This document shows positions 46,687 to 59,600 of a stretch of 64,000 nt of DNA, piece after piece; the stretch's first letter is position 1, and every line of letters begins with the position of its first letter. A model generated the notes under the pieces. It saw nothing but the letters and a program-made list of their open reading frames with translations, made no database searches and was not told the origin of the DNA. Origin of the DNA: Mesodorylaimus sp. YZB2_4 (taxonomy: Eukaryota; Nematoda; Enoplea; Dorylaimida; Dorylaimidae); NCBI GenBank assembly GCA_030248295.1, contig JASANH010001390.1:1-64000 (forward strand), written 5' to 3'. The position numbers and the translations under genes are program-made.

Positions 46687-49600
46687 CTATACATAGGCAG
46701 CAAAGACCACACTTATCACCATGCACATGATCATTATCACGGCCAATGGTGCCTGGCTTCTTATCGCTGAGCCGCCCTCAATTAGTTTCTCTTTCTGGCC
46801 TGTTTTGCCGATCTTTTCTTTCTCCTCGTGCGTGTTGGCCAAACACTGACGCACCTTCGATTTTGGCGTCCAAGGTTGCTTGACTTCTGGGTAGCCATTG
46901 TGGGTGAATGAAAGCACCTCTGACTGTGGCTCCTTCTCGTCTGATGACTGAAATGGTGATTCTTTGATTCAAAAATCAAACATAGGAAAACCCTTACGTT
47001 TTTCAGAGGGTGGTAATAGAGCTGCTGCAAATACTGGCCATTGGCTACCAATTCCTTGTACTGCTCCCTAACACCCGGTATGTTCCAGTCAAGATGGTGT
47101 TTGGCAAAGTCGTACAACGAAACGGTCTCGTTCGATGGCAGCAAAACAGTCGTGCTAGAAACAAATGCAGCTTGCCTTACGTTAAACTGTCCGTGCTTGA
47201 ATCGCCCCCTTCCCGTGGAACCCTGTAGGTCAGCTCCATTAGTCCACCTCGAACCCTCCCTGAGATCCATGTAATAGCATGGAATGCATTTACTCTCTGG
47301 CCTATTGGTGCACTGGTTCTGGGAACTGGTCTGCCTCTTCTTAGTCGGGGGGGGGGGGGGGCACGAGACCGAGACTGATGAGAGCGAGATTGAGGTCGAC
47401 TGTTCGGTCTGGTTTGCAGGCATCGGTAGAGAACTAGTCTTGAGTTCCTGGTCTGGACTTGCTCTATGAGCACTGGGCTCAAGTCCGTCAGAGCCCCTTT
47501 GACGGCCTCCACGTGCGGCTGCTCTCCGAATTGTGAATTGTGAGTCCACACGGCCCTTGTGATGTGGTGACAATAAACTATAGCACGTGGTGTCCATGGA
47601 GTGCGTAGGGTACATAGTTCCTGTAGCTTGAGCCATATACTGTCAGCCCTAGTCTGGGCTAGGGCGAGCCAAGAATTTCATCAGAGGGATTTTATCTATT
47701 AAGAATACAGCTCGTATTTTGGTCGTAGGGCAAGGAATGGTGAGATTGGCTCGCAATTGAACGGGACGGCCAGAGAACGCTTCACGCCTCAAGAACTAGC
47801 CCACAGTAAAGGCTCTTATCATCAGGTCAGGAATAGCTGCGCGGATTACATAGCAAGGTTTTGACGGGTCTTTGCCAGAGTCGACCAAGCGCAAATCTGA
47901 CCAGGAACTAAAGGATTAGTCGAAAACCAACCCATGATTCCAAAACCTGTCATTCGACCTCACCCTCAGTTTCGGGTCTTGGTACTACTTCGATCCTGAA
48001 CCCTGAAGCATGCCTCTGAATCTATACCTACAGTACCCATTATGCAGGCCATATTCAATATGCTTCCATGCTGTGACTGACGAAGACTACGCGCGGCTGT
48101 TTCGGGGCTACAGAGACTGCTGGAGTTTAGGCAAGTTTTAGAAGCTTTGAGCAAGCAAGCAAGAGCAAGGGCAAGGGTTTGGGGCACTCAAGAATATTGA
48201 ATATCAACCCTCAAATGAGTGACCAGTAGCATTTTGATGCAGCGTGACCGCGAATGAAGGACCTACTTGTCCTCTAGCTTGCCCCCAAACATGGGCACGT
48301 AAACGTTCGGATCAGGATAACTGACGCATTGAAATCCTTTGGCCACACGGGGGTAGTAGATGTTCGTCGAGACACACATCTCATCAAATGTGGAAAATCC
48401 ACCCTAAAAAGTTGATCCTGAAATTCAAAGAATTGATTGGCATACTGTATACTTACAAAGATGGTCTGGTTAGTTCCGGTCGTGTCATACATGCATTCGA
48501 GCACGAGTTCGTCGCCAGGTAGAATGTGCCGAGGCGGGTTCAGAATGCGGAAGTTCTAAAAGAACTCACAAATGAGCCTAAAGGCCGGGCGAGCACGTTG
48601 AGAAGGCATTTATATTTAAAAAAAGGTATGAAATCGTGCGCTTCAGGATGCTAGTGAAATGCATTCCTTATAAATAAAACCCCTTGCCTCTGTGCCGGTT
48701 CAGCATATTATGTCTGGGCCCGTATTACCAGAAGAAGTGACCACTAGAGCTATTGCAGTCCCAGCTGCCGGCTCAGTGCAAGACAATACTTATCAGAAGT
48801 TACTCTACCTGCGAATAAAAGTTGTAGTTGTCGTCTACTGCGATGTCTGGCAGCTGGACTCCATTGCGATAATGGTGCATTCTTGTTCGCCTTCCGAACA
48901 AGTGTAAGTGCAGGAGCGAATACATAAGATAAGTGCCCGATGGGGGCAACTGGGACAAGCAATTGTCGAAATGGCCGTAAAAATGAAGATCTGGCTCGCC
49001 AGGGGGCAGAATTTGATTGGGAGCTTGCTCGATGGTCGCCAGGGTCATGAAGCCGGCATCGACTGGGCGCAAGGTTGGCGTGAGGTAGAGACGTAAGCCA
49101 GAGTGATCGACGATGCCTGAAGAGAGTTTAAATAGTCCATGCCCTTCATTCGGGCGGGATAAATGTCGAGGCATCACATCAATAAATCACAAACCTGGAG
49201 TCAGATCGAAGTTCTCGTAATGCACTTCCAACATTACGTATGCCTCCGTCGGGCTTTCAAACATTGGCACGCCAACGTCGTCTGGCATGTCAGAAGGCTA
49301 AAAATAAGGAATGCCAACAGCTTGTCAAACACACTGTCAGCATGAGCTCACGATAACAACAGCTAATCAGCAGGACAGTACCTTCATTCCAGGATTCCAA
49401 AACCAAAATAGCTTGGAAGCGCACTCGTACATTTTTGAGTAGTTAAACCCGTCGCCCTCAAAACACCTTTCTCCTTTGCCCAGCAGAGAAGACATGTTTT
49501 TCGAGCACTGATACAAGGCAACGTGGTGCACGTAAGGCTGGTGTCCAGGCTCTATCAGGGCTTCCAGCTAGAACAGAAAATGTGACAGGCCAGCCTCAAC

Positions 49601-50534
49601 TGCTGCAATTCGCTGACCACGCTCACCCTTATCAGATGATGAGTAGGCCACCTCGGCATTTCAAAGATCTGACACCAGTACAGGAGATGGTGCTCGGTCG
49701 GCAGGGGCGTAGCATCGGATAAGAGGTCCATGATGAGCGTGTCTTTTGGCAAATGGACGCGGATGTCGGGGGGATCGAAAAGGAAGGTCCCTCTCACTCC
49801 ACGATTGGCGGCCAAGTGTTTCTGGAAGTGATCTTCGTCTTCTGGTTGTTGATCGGAGAATGCATAGATAATGCGAGTATTATCGGCCTTAATGGCAAAG
49901 TGACTCCTTTTAGCTGGGAAATTTCACCTAGAACTACAGACTTACAGTCAGCTGATAGTCGCCTTCGTCGTCGCATGTGTCTAGTCGCCGTTTGAACTTG
50001 GCCAGGAAGTGTGATCCATTCTTCGAAGCTTCCATCAACGTGTAGTCCTGTTGGGCATCTTTTCGAGGGTATTCATTCGCTCTGGCATGTCTGTCCTGTA
50101 GAGAAGTTAGGCTGTGATAAGCAGGTGGCACTTGTGATGCGATGTCCAATGAACTAAGGGCACTCACACTGATCTGGCCCTGACCATGGCTATCGACCCA
50201 AACGAGCACAATATCGGCATTGGTCATGCCACTACCCGGAGTAAACCCGAGCCCAATCCATCCCTTGGCTTCGGCAGTGACCTCGAATGTGATCGTGTCG
50301 TTGTCGTAGTCCCAACGCAAATGGAATTTTCCCCATGGATCTAACGTCAGATAATAACCACCATCATTAGCTCGTGTTTCCTTCAAAAAACTGACTGTTC
50401 CATGGAAAAGTTCCTTTCCCAAACTGACTTACAAACTCAGCGATTTCGCTGGCTGATAGCTTTTTCGTTGTGGGAGTATATGTGAAGACAACAGGGAAAA
50501 TAAAGAATAATTGAAAATACCAATAGCGTTTCAT
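46687..50534 (-). CDS. MOXD1: MOXD1-like copper monooxygenase, copy B
   Basis: Eleven exons: 50534-50433, 50380-50168, 50095-49946, 49887-49627, 49567-49382, 49297-49195, 49116-48809, 48555-48457, 48403-48267, 47154-46998, 46947-46687; 658 residues, all in phase. Signal peptide (YWYFQLFFIFPVVF), DOMON domain (GWIGLGFTPGSGMTNADIV), then the copper domains with HHVALYQC, LEVHYENFDL, LLHLHLFGRR and FDEMC, so all expected copper ligands are present. The hydrophobic C-terminal anchor ends FAAYV. Its final exon has a near duplicate at 45303. The intron 47155-48266 is enlarged to 1.1 kb and holds a run of 15 G at 47347-47361. The substrate is unknown. Exon lengths match copies A and C almost exactly. 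Confidence 0.95.
47155..48266 (-). other. Enlarged intron of MOXD copy B
   Basis: 1.1 kb, against about 56 bp at the same position in copy A. It contains a 15-G run (47347-47361), a small hairpin GCCCTAG-TCTGGG-CTAGGGC near 47645-47665, and an open minus-strand frame that runs into the exon by chance. Confidence 0.6.
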
Positions 50535-51072
50535 GTTTAGGATGTGAGCTGCCCCTCTCCGCCAGAACACTGTCTTAGACTGCGTTGAACGCGCTAGGAA
50601 AGTTTGTGTGGGTGTGAGCATTCCTGATCATTCGGTTTTGCTTCCCAGCGCTATCAATCATGCTGTATTCTCATTGTCAGTGTCGATGTCCTGAACAGGC
50701 GCATTCACGATGAGCGTGTGAGATGGTGGGAAAGAAATAGGAAGGTACAGTACACTATTTTGGCGGGGGTTGGGGGGGGGGGGGGTACAGAAGCCCGGCG
50801 GAACTTGCACGCCGGCCTTCAACCCTCCTATGTATACCGAACCATATTACTGACAGTTTGCCTGGCAGCGGATTTTTACGTTGTCAACAACGTTGTTTCC
50901 AAGCCAGTCGAGTTCAACGCAACTAGTTTTCGACCGGTCATGATTCTTTTTGGAGGAATTGGGAGTTTCATGGTTTCATGCGCTTAATTTTCATGGCACT
51001 TACAGTATATCATTAACGTAAACCTCACGCGGGTCGCACATGACTGAAGTTGCTTCCATGAAGACCCTGGAA

Positions 51073-51135
51073 CTGGGTGCGCAGTTACAGACAAGTGTTC
51101 GACTCGCGGCTGGGTAAATCTTGTGTATAATGCGC
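51073..51135 (+). repeat. Degenerate tRNA-Glu-like SINE fragment, copy 3
   Basis: Shares GGGTGCGCA.TTACA, GTTCGACTC and GGCTGGG with SINE copy 2 (38213-38385), but lacks the A-box half and most of the body. Confidence 0.6.
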
Positions 51136-51729
51136 CCATTCATCGTCAACCATATCAGTAACCTGTGTTTGGTACTAAATCAAGAACAGGCATTAATTCC
51201 GCGTATATGGAACTGATCGCTAGCAGAATATAAAGGCCAATGCACAGTTCGCACCTCGAGTGCACATCAGCGCCAAAGCCATTTTATTTTTCACTAGGAA
51301 CAACTGGGTTAGAGAAAATTGTGAACAAAACAAAACGCGACTGTCATAGTCCACCAATGTCAGACCAATTGACAACCGTCGCATTGGGTGCAAAAAGGAG
51401 CGCGAAAAATTCTGTATCGCTCGTTTTGGTCGACGCTGAGCGAACCTGCTGGGCGTTTACTTCTGTCGGTATTTGTAGGCAATTTTCAGGAAGATTGACG
51501 TTTCACCCTAATATGCCGCATGGTGGCAGGTCCAGGAATCAACAACCAACCACAACCAGTGCTCCCTGCATAAAAAAAACCAGCATTCGAGTCACAGATA
51601 GAAGACGTAGGTAGATGGTACGTCGTCTGACCTCAATGGGGTGATTCTAGGTGTGTTTGTCCTATGGAGAAGAGAAGGTACCTAAAGGAATTTACCAGGT
51701 ACCAAACTGTATATGCTGTGTGCCAGAAT

Positions 51730-51822
51730 TGGTCGCTGCCTACGCGCGTCCAGGCGAAGCAGAAACCCGTCGAGTTGATATCTCTGGCTCCTATGACTGG
51801 GAAGTCTGCCTCACTGGGGTTC
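51730..51822 (-). repeat. Dispersed repeat R2, copy 3 (reverse)
   Basis: Reverse complement of part of 40730-40905. Both share TCCAGGCGAAGC, GAAACCC.TCG.GTTGAT and GGC.CCTATGACTGGG. Confidence 0.75.
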
Positions 51823-52531
51823 CATAGCGGTACTTTCTCTAATTAAGGACGCAGCCTGTTACTCGTGCACACGTCGAAAAGCTCATGCTGTCCGTTCGTC
51901 GCCTGGACCCGTAGAGCTAGTCACTGCTTTGAGTCCAAAGTAAAATCACAAAACTGGATGCTTCGATGCGAAAAATATTTGGCCAAAAGGCAAATATTGT
52001 TTATCTGGGAGGTTATTGATGGGAGACAGAAGATGCCAACGTTTCGATGAATGATAAATAACATGTCGAACGTTTTGTGTGATTGCGGCCTAGTTGAGAA
52101 CGTTGTTAACTTTCTAATTCTTGGCAAAATACCAATCCTCGCCTTGCTGTGTATTAACAAAGACGAGTAAAGTCAATGCTTTGCTTCCGTCGAACACTCC
52201 GCTTTCAAGATATAATTGGACTTCTTGTTGATGTCGTTGCCGAACTGGACAAGGGGTTTTTATGACTCCATATCACCAACGCTCTTCAGGTTTAACACAA
52301 ATTCACAGCCTCGGTTTTACTAAGCAGGATATATCCCCAGGTTAATATTTACTGGTCTCCCATCGACATGATGACCTATATGTCAGCAAAGAACCCATTT
52401 TGGGTGCATACTGGTTGAGAACAGACATATGGTAATAAAATACCGCTGCCAAAAGGCACGCATGACTAATGGCTTGAACCACGATACTTCAGTCATTAAT
52501 AACGTCATCGTTTCTAAAAGACACCCGATTC

Positions 52532-55500
52532 TCAAAAATATATCATACTTATCACAGTCAATAGAACTGCTATTAACGCCCCTGATGGGCGTTGTCGAAC
52601 AGCCATGCCTCCTTCAATTAGCTTATGAGTCAGGCCAGTTTCATCTTTGTTTTGGGTTATTGTAACATCTTGGTTACCAGCAGCGGAACATTGACGCTCA
52701 GTAGGCTCCGACCGCCATGGCTCCGTGACTTCTGGGTAACCATTGTGCGTAAGGACATGGAGTTTGACTGGCGGGTCTGCCTGTTGTGACGACTGCAAGA
52801 GGAGTATGTTACAATCCGAAAGAACCCAAGAAGCTGCTTACATTTTTTAAGGGCTGATAGTAAAAGTGCTGCAAGTATTGACCATTGGCAACAAATTCTT
52901 TGTATTTTTCACGAACCCCAGGTATGGTCCAGTCCAGATGATCCTTGACAAAGTCGTGCAGCGATACATTTCTCTTCGACGGTAACAGCACAGTTGCGCT
53001 GAAAAATTTGGAAACATATTCCATTCATTCAAAGGGGCAGTCCTTCGGGTATTGATCCTATTTTTTTGCGTGAGCTGGTTTCCACGCATATTGAATGCAC
53101 AGCAGAGGATATTGCAGCAGAGAGCACTGACAATGAGTTTTAAATGTGAGCGGCCATTATTCAATGCGTGCAGTATGCCACAGTCGCGATGTCCACGCTA
53201 CACCTCCCCTTCATATCTGTTCTCCCAAAAAAACTTTGCTGCATCTCATGAGGGTCATAGATACAATAGATTTCACAGCCCCTCTGTGAGATGAGGTTGT
53301 CCACTGCGTGAAGAATTTGAACTTAGAAAATTCTTACAACACAGTTCATCGACATTTTCAACATGTCAGCTTTTCATACACAATATAAGGTCCATACCTG
53401 TGCACGCTTCTTACGCAGCCTTGTCAGCAAGGGATGAAAGACTTGCAGGCCCCAAGTTTTATGTATCAGCCTACCTGAACGATGTGAGTCTCTTGCCAGT
53501 CTTTTTATCAGTGCGCCTTCTACTGAAACAAATATGCAGCAATCACGTCTGCTATTTGTCCCAGTTTTATTTCAGTTATTTCGTTAAAACTAAGTAGAAT
53601 TAGGACAAGGTAACTTACTCGTCCACCAGCTTTCCACCAAACATGGGCACGTAAACATGAGGATCAGGAAAACTGAGACAAGAGAACCCCTTGGCCACAC
53701 GGGGATAATAGAAATGTGTTGCATCGCACATCTCGTCAAATGTCGAAAAACCGCCCTGAAAATGATCCGTGCTTTAAAAAAACCAGTCTATAGAGGACAA
53801 TAAAAACTGGTAGCCGCACTTACATAAATGGTCTGGTTGGTTCCGCTTGTGTCATAAATGCATTCAAGCACCAGCTGATCGCCAGGAAGAATTAGGCGAG
53901 GCGGGTCCAAGAGACGGAAGTTCTGAAACTCTCCTATGGTAGTATCGTTCTGAAACCTTGGTGGACTGGGGATACAAAACGCGATCGTCGCACAGAGAGG
54001 ACGTTTTTTTTTGCAGTAATGAGTGCTCTTGAGAAGTCCAGACAAATTCATATCCCACATTAAAGTACAATGCAGTGATATTGATAAACCTAACCAATCT
54101 CCGATTTGCAATGTAGACACTCCTGTTTTCTACTGATGTGTGTATTTGTGTCTGTGACGGGTTAGTCCTTGCTCTGCCGCCTTCATTAACAGCCTATGAC
54201 TTGCCTCGACTTATTAGATCTGAGAACACGCTGACCTCCGCCGGTTCCCAGTCCCTGTGGTCAAATATTCTAAAAGTAGGTAGGTACCTCGATTTGAGGA
54301 GCAAAACACGCCGTATCACATATCAGGTGTCGAGACTCCTTTAGAAAACCCTTTTTAAAAATGCTCAGCTTCTGAGCTGGGCTGCTGCCGCAGAATGGTG
54401 CCCATCGATTTGCGTATGCCTACTCGCTGATCAGAAGTACATAGACCCCAAGTTGCATGATGGCTGGGGCCTGTTGGTCTAATGGTTTAGCGCAACAGCA
54501 ACCAATACTATAGTTTGAATTAATAAAAAAGAGTGTTTTTTCCTGTTATCTTGAGTCAGGTTAATTAATTCGCCCTTGTCTTACCTGCGAATAAAAGTCG
54601 TAATTGTCATCTATTGCGTAATCAGGTAGCTGCTTTCCATTGCGGTAATGATGCATCCTTGTTCTTCTTCCGTACAAGTGCAGGTGCAGCAGCGAGTACA
54701 GCATATAGGTGCCAGCAGGAGGCAAATTGGATAAACAGTTGTCAAAATGGGCGTAAAAGTGGAAATCAGGATCACCAGGGGGTAGGATTTGATTGGGGGC
54801 TTGCTCGAGCGTTCCCAGGAACATCAGTCCAGCGTCAATTGGTCGTAGGGTTGGTGTGAGATAAAGTCGTGCGCCAGAGTTATCGATGATTCCTTAAAAA
54901 TGCCTGGTGATAGCACAGGGACCCAATGCTGAGTAACAGTAGGATGACATGACATGGCATCTCATGTCATGTCATTCTTTATCGATATCCAAGCACCATA
55001 CAGCGCACTCGAGGGCTAAGGAACACATATCTGACAGTAAGTTCCCAAACTCATCGGCTAATTCGGAACGCGTCGAGCGCGTATTTGCTTGGGGCAGCAG
55101 CCCTGATCGCAGCATTATTCCGCTGAAAACGGTCGTTTAGTAGGTCCTTCAGAGTGTGCGAAGGGGGTGAAGTGGACAGTCAGGAAACTGGCATTTAAAA
55201 ACTATTCGGGAAAGTCCAACCCTTCTCGCCCGTTATCACATTGGCGCGCTGCTGCTAGTAGGTGCAATACATGATGAAGACATGAATACATGATGAAGAC
55301 ATGATTCTCCCACTGCGTGGTAAAATTCTTCTTCCTCATCGTACAGCTGACCATACGTGGAGCCGGCCTCGTCCTCGTCCTCCATATCCGCTATGTTGAC
55401 TGGCAAAGGCTGAACCAAGTCGTCATCAACTTCCCATTCAGCTTCGATAATAATATCAGGCGATTGCTGTCTTCGAGCTGCCGTTCCACTTGCAGTTGCT

Positions 55501-56607
55501 GCTGGCACACAACACAGCACAGCCATTCCAAACATCACATCCGCCGCTTCTTGTTGTCGATCGTCTTGTAGCCTCTAAATAATGCAGGTTCGTTCCATGC
55601 ACAAATTGCAATCGCGTTTTCTCCATGCGTATGAAAATCCGATTGATAAGCTGGGACTGGCAGAGGGTCTGCTAGGAACTGCTGAAACTGGCTCCTCGAC
55701 ATTTCGGTTTGATCCCATAATTCTTGAAGGATATAATTCGACGTATACAAATGGGGGGCGAATGCTGACAGCACGTAAAAAATATGCAGCAGGGCCGCAG
55801 CATCCAACAACATATACCGCATGTGTCTTGACGTAAATTCGTATGGTCTGACTACGTCTGGTCGTCCGCGAGCGACCAGCCAATCCAATGAATACGCCGA
55901 ATCCCAATAATGAATTCGGAAAAACATTTGCATGAACGCTTTGATCGATGCTACTCTATCTTGTGTTCTGGTTCGACTTCCTTCCACCAACAAATAGCTT
56001 CCAACGCTGACGCTGGTTAGGTCGCATGTTGGACTAGGTACTCGTTTACAACACAGCCCAACCGTTCGTCACCCTTTTTGTACGTGGGCAACCGATCTTG
56101 GTCAATGACGTCAATTCAGGATGAAAAATGGCTAATTCGACAAAATTGACAGGCGTGGAAACTGCGTCTGGGTCGATACTCGGCACCACAAAGGCTATTG
56201 GCGCTTTATCTTGAATTCGATCAATGCGGAAAGGGCCCAAAAACCGAGGGTCCCACTTGATGCGTGTCTTCGAATGATTCCGCTTGACCACATAATCACC
56301 GACCACAAACTTGAACTTACCAGCTCGCGATCGATCGAATTCCATTTCCTGCTTCGCTTTTGCTTTCTCCGATCTTTCCTTCAAACACTGTCGCCATCGA
56401 TCGAAACGAAGCTTCCTTTCGGCAAATTCTTCTCCTCCCTTCCACCTTTGACATCTCCTGATCCACACCCCCCCCAGATCCCTTCCCCCCCGGGGGACCC
56501 CCCCCCCCCCCCCCCCCCCCCCCGCCCCCCCCGCCCCCCCCCCTCGCGGCGGCCCCCGCCACCCCCCCCCCCCCCCCCCCCACGCCCCCCCCCCCCCCAC
56601 CAACTCC

Positions 56608-56664
<57 letters not shown>

Positions 56665-59600
56665 TACTCCCCCCCACAACAAAAAAACAAAAACCCCCCC
56701 CCCCCCACCCCCCCTCCCCGCGTCTCGACAGTGCGAATGAACGATACTGATGACCAGCCGCTATCCAATCTTCTTTCGTCGTTGCTGGCTGGGTGGGCGG
56801 TTCGACACGCCCTCGCAAGATCATACAACATTGCAAATCGGCTTGATCGATCTCGTTTGGCGAAGCTATCTTGCCACTGTGACACTGTGGCTCTTTCTTC
56901 GATCGTGGGGTTATCTTGCAATTGGAAACGTCTGGTCGCTCGTTGACCACCAACGGCACCTTCTGTAGCTTGGACATACCCGTTAAACCAAATCCGAAAC
57001 TACCACGAGCTGATTTCTTGACTTGCTGCACTTCGCACACTTCGGGCGCCAGATTTCGACGCCACACGCGTTTCCAATCCATCTTCTTCTAATTCGGGCT
57101 CCTCAATTATTGGCGGCAGTGCTGTTTTCAAGGCCGCTTGTTCTTCTTGCGTCAAATGCTCAATATCGACGGTACCGTCCGATGTGAGCGGAAATCTGTC
57201 GCGATGGAACAGATTTCGAGCGGGCGATCGCACCCGCAAACGCACTTGATACGGGTATCCATTATCGACTTTGTACCTTTTAGACAAAACGGATCCAAAG
57301 GTCATTCCTAATAAATGACCAGCTTGGCGCAATCTGGTAATCCATTGCAATTCTTTGCTCTTCTTTGGCCATTTCTTGTTGATCTCTTGCAACGCATCCG
57401 ACATCGGCATTCCGTCATCAACATCGACTTCTTGGCACTGTACCATTACATTGAACGAAACTTTCGGACTGTACCTTACAGGTTCAACCAATGATCGTCT
57501 CAAAATCGAATTTCACTTTTGCAGGACACAGTCGGCAGCCACTTGAGCCAAACCCACTGGACGATGCAATTCGTTATCAGGCGGGGCCTTATCAACAACC
57601 TCGCGTCCTCTCCAACATAAAACTCACCACTTTCGAGGCTGTCTTCCAAGTCCGCTAATCCGGCCATTTCCCACACATCATTGAGCAAATCCATACGCGG
57701 AATACGACTGAGAATATCCGCATTCGCATTCAATCGTCCTGGGCGATACTGAAGTGTAAAATTGTACGGTTGCAATTTGAGCGTCAATTGACCCAATGGG
57801 CCTTCCTGAATCTTTTTCGTGAACCATTTGACCAACTGGACATGATAGGTGTACGCGACAAATGGCACAAATTCGAGATTATGATGCCAACGAGTGACTG
57901 CCCAAACAATCGCAGCAGCCTTTTGAGCTGGCACACTGTAATTCAATTCGGATGGCTTCATTTTTTTGGATGCAAATTCGACTGGCCATCTCTTGTCTGG
58001 CTCAGCTCTCTCGTACTGTTCCAATACAGCACCGAACGCCAGCCCACTGGCATCAGTCGTAACTGCGAATGGCAAATCAAAATCGGGATGACGGAGCACC
58101 GGGGGGGGGGGGCGGACGTCAATCGAACTTTCAAATGATCGAATGCGTGCTTGTGTTCTGTCCCCCCCCCCCCCCCCCAAGGACCGTTCTCCTGGCAATC
58201 GTTTATCCATCATCCAATTGTCTAGCAATTTGGGCATAGCCTGGAATCAACATTCGATAATCTATCGGCTAGACCAAGGAGCTAATACAATTGCTTGGCC
58301 GTTTGTGGCACTGGCCACCTCTTGATCACTTCGATTTTATAAGGCAATGGTCGAATACCTTCGCTGATGACTACATAGCCCAAATACTGGACCTCGGACA
58401 ATCTAAACGAGCACTTCTTGGCTTGCAACTTCAGGTTCGCGTGTCGAAAGCATTTAAAAAATTTGCTGCAAATGCTGGCAATGTTCTTCCATATTCGGGC
58501 TCAACACGATAACATATTGCTCGGTAAACCGGGCACTTACAGTAAAAGCGCACTAAAATGGGGCACTTTGAAATGTGACACCGTCTTTAGGCAAGACTGG
58601 TAAAGTCCCATGAAACTGGAGCATTAGGGGACCCAGCCCACGAAAAAAACTGGTTAGTATCAAAGGAAGAGGCGTGGGTGAGCGACATCATGGCTGAGCG
58701 ATACCATGAGTTAGCGACACCACACATGAGCGACAACGAGTATTTGGCCAACATAGTTATTATGCTTATAACACCCGTACATACAGAAGTCCTTGTACAC
58801 CTAAACTTATTTCACTTTTGCTACTTAACTTGACCAGCCAAGATTAAATCAGAATCATTTGTGAGCTTAAAAACAACCTATAAACTATAGACAAGCCATG
58901 GGACTTTCAGCAGCCTGCCATGTTCAGATTCATCAGGCGGAAAACGCGACTAAACGCTCAAAGGAGGTTGTCTTGACTCATAAGATGTTTTCTTCGAGAA
59001 GTCAATGATACACAAATTAGTTTCGCCAAAAACATGCGAGAAAACGTTTATAACTTTCGCATTTCACCCCGTGCTCGACCCCCATTATTTCTGATAAGTG
59101 CTGACCTTGCATTTTAACAATTCTTCACAAGACTACCTCCTTCTTCCTAAGACTATTGTGTTTTTCGTTACTCGATCAAAATTTTTGCTTAAAATCTTAC
59201 GTGCCAGTGCATTATACTCGAATTTCTGTATCCTATTGTAAGTTTTTCTAAGTGCATTGTGTCGGTGATCCATGGTTGAACCAAGATGCACTGTGTACTT
59301 GGGCAAACCATCATTCTGACAGTGAGTGCCTCGAAACACTCATTGTCTGAAGGAGTTCATAATCAGTTGTCCTGAGAGCTCATTTTAAGGACAAGAACCG
59401 AGTCTCGTCGTCTGAGCGCGTGGCCGGCTACAAATGGGTGCGATCCAGACGGATCATTAGCAGTGAAAATCCATTCTCAGGGCAAAAAATTGTCTGCGAC
59501 GGATATGAGACGCCTATGCATACCTAACACCGGCAGGTGATTGCTCTTTTCTCAGCGGCGTGAACGAGTAAGAATCCAAAATCTGGTTTACAGACACCCC

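Larger units (their letters stand above)
50535..52531. other. Spacer between MOXD copies B and C with repeat fragments
   Basis: 2 kb. Contains a 14-G run (50772-50785), a degenerate SINE fragment (51073-51135) and an R2 copy in reverse orientation (51730-51822). No coding frame is supported. Confidence 0.6.
55236..58540 (-). mobile_element. Decayed Ty3/Gypsy retrotransposon in MOXD-C intron
   Basis: Read on the minus strand. 58540-58240 is the end of the reverse transcriptase: VLSPNMEEHCQHLQQ, then KKCSFRLSEVQYLGYVV, with frame breaks and no YxDD seen. 58100-57500 is RNase H: TTDASGLAFGAVLEQ, RWHHNLE and YRPGRLNANADILSR. 57503-57000 is an unassigned stretch. About 57080-56740 may be the integrase N-terminus, poorly kept. 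About 56460-56050 is the integrase C-terminal GPY/F-type end (KWDPRFLGPFRIDRI). The integrase core is missing; a C-rich tract stands there instead. No protease, gag or LTR could be recognised. It is non-functional as it stands: 5'-truncated, frameshifted and interrupted. It is in the same orientation as the host gene. Confidence 0.85.

Noticed and set aside
46782..47636. A 284-residue minus-strand ORF spanning a MOXD-B exon and its intron
   Set aside because: The true exon starts at 47154 by comparison with A, C and D. The rest is intron read-through with a proline run from the G tract.
50381..50432. A 19- or 38-nt first intron in MOXD copy B
   Set aside because: A 52-bp intron ending TTTTTTGAAG joins in phase 0, and copies A and C use the same position.
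54475..54492. A tRNA gene in a MOXD-C intron
   Set aside because: Only an A-box-like string; no B-box or cloverleaf follows.
56211..56750. Proline-rich and glycine-rich ORFs over the C tract
   Set aside because: They are products of homopolymer composition in several frames at once.
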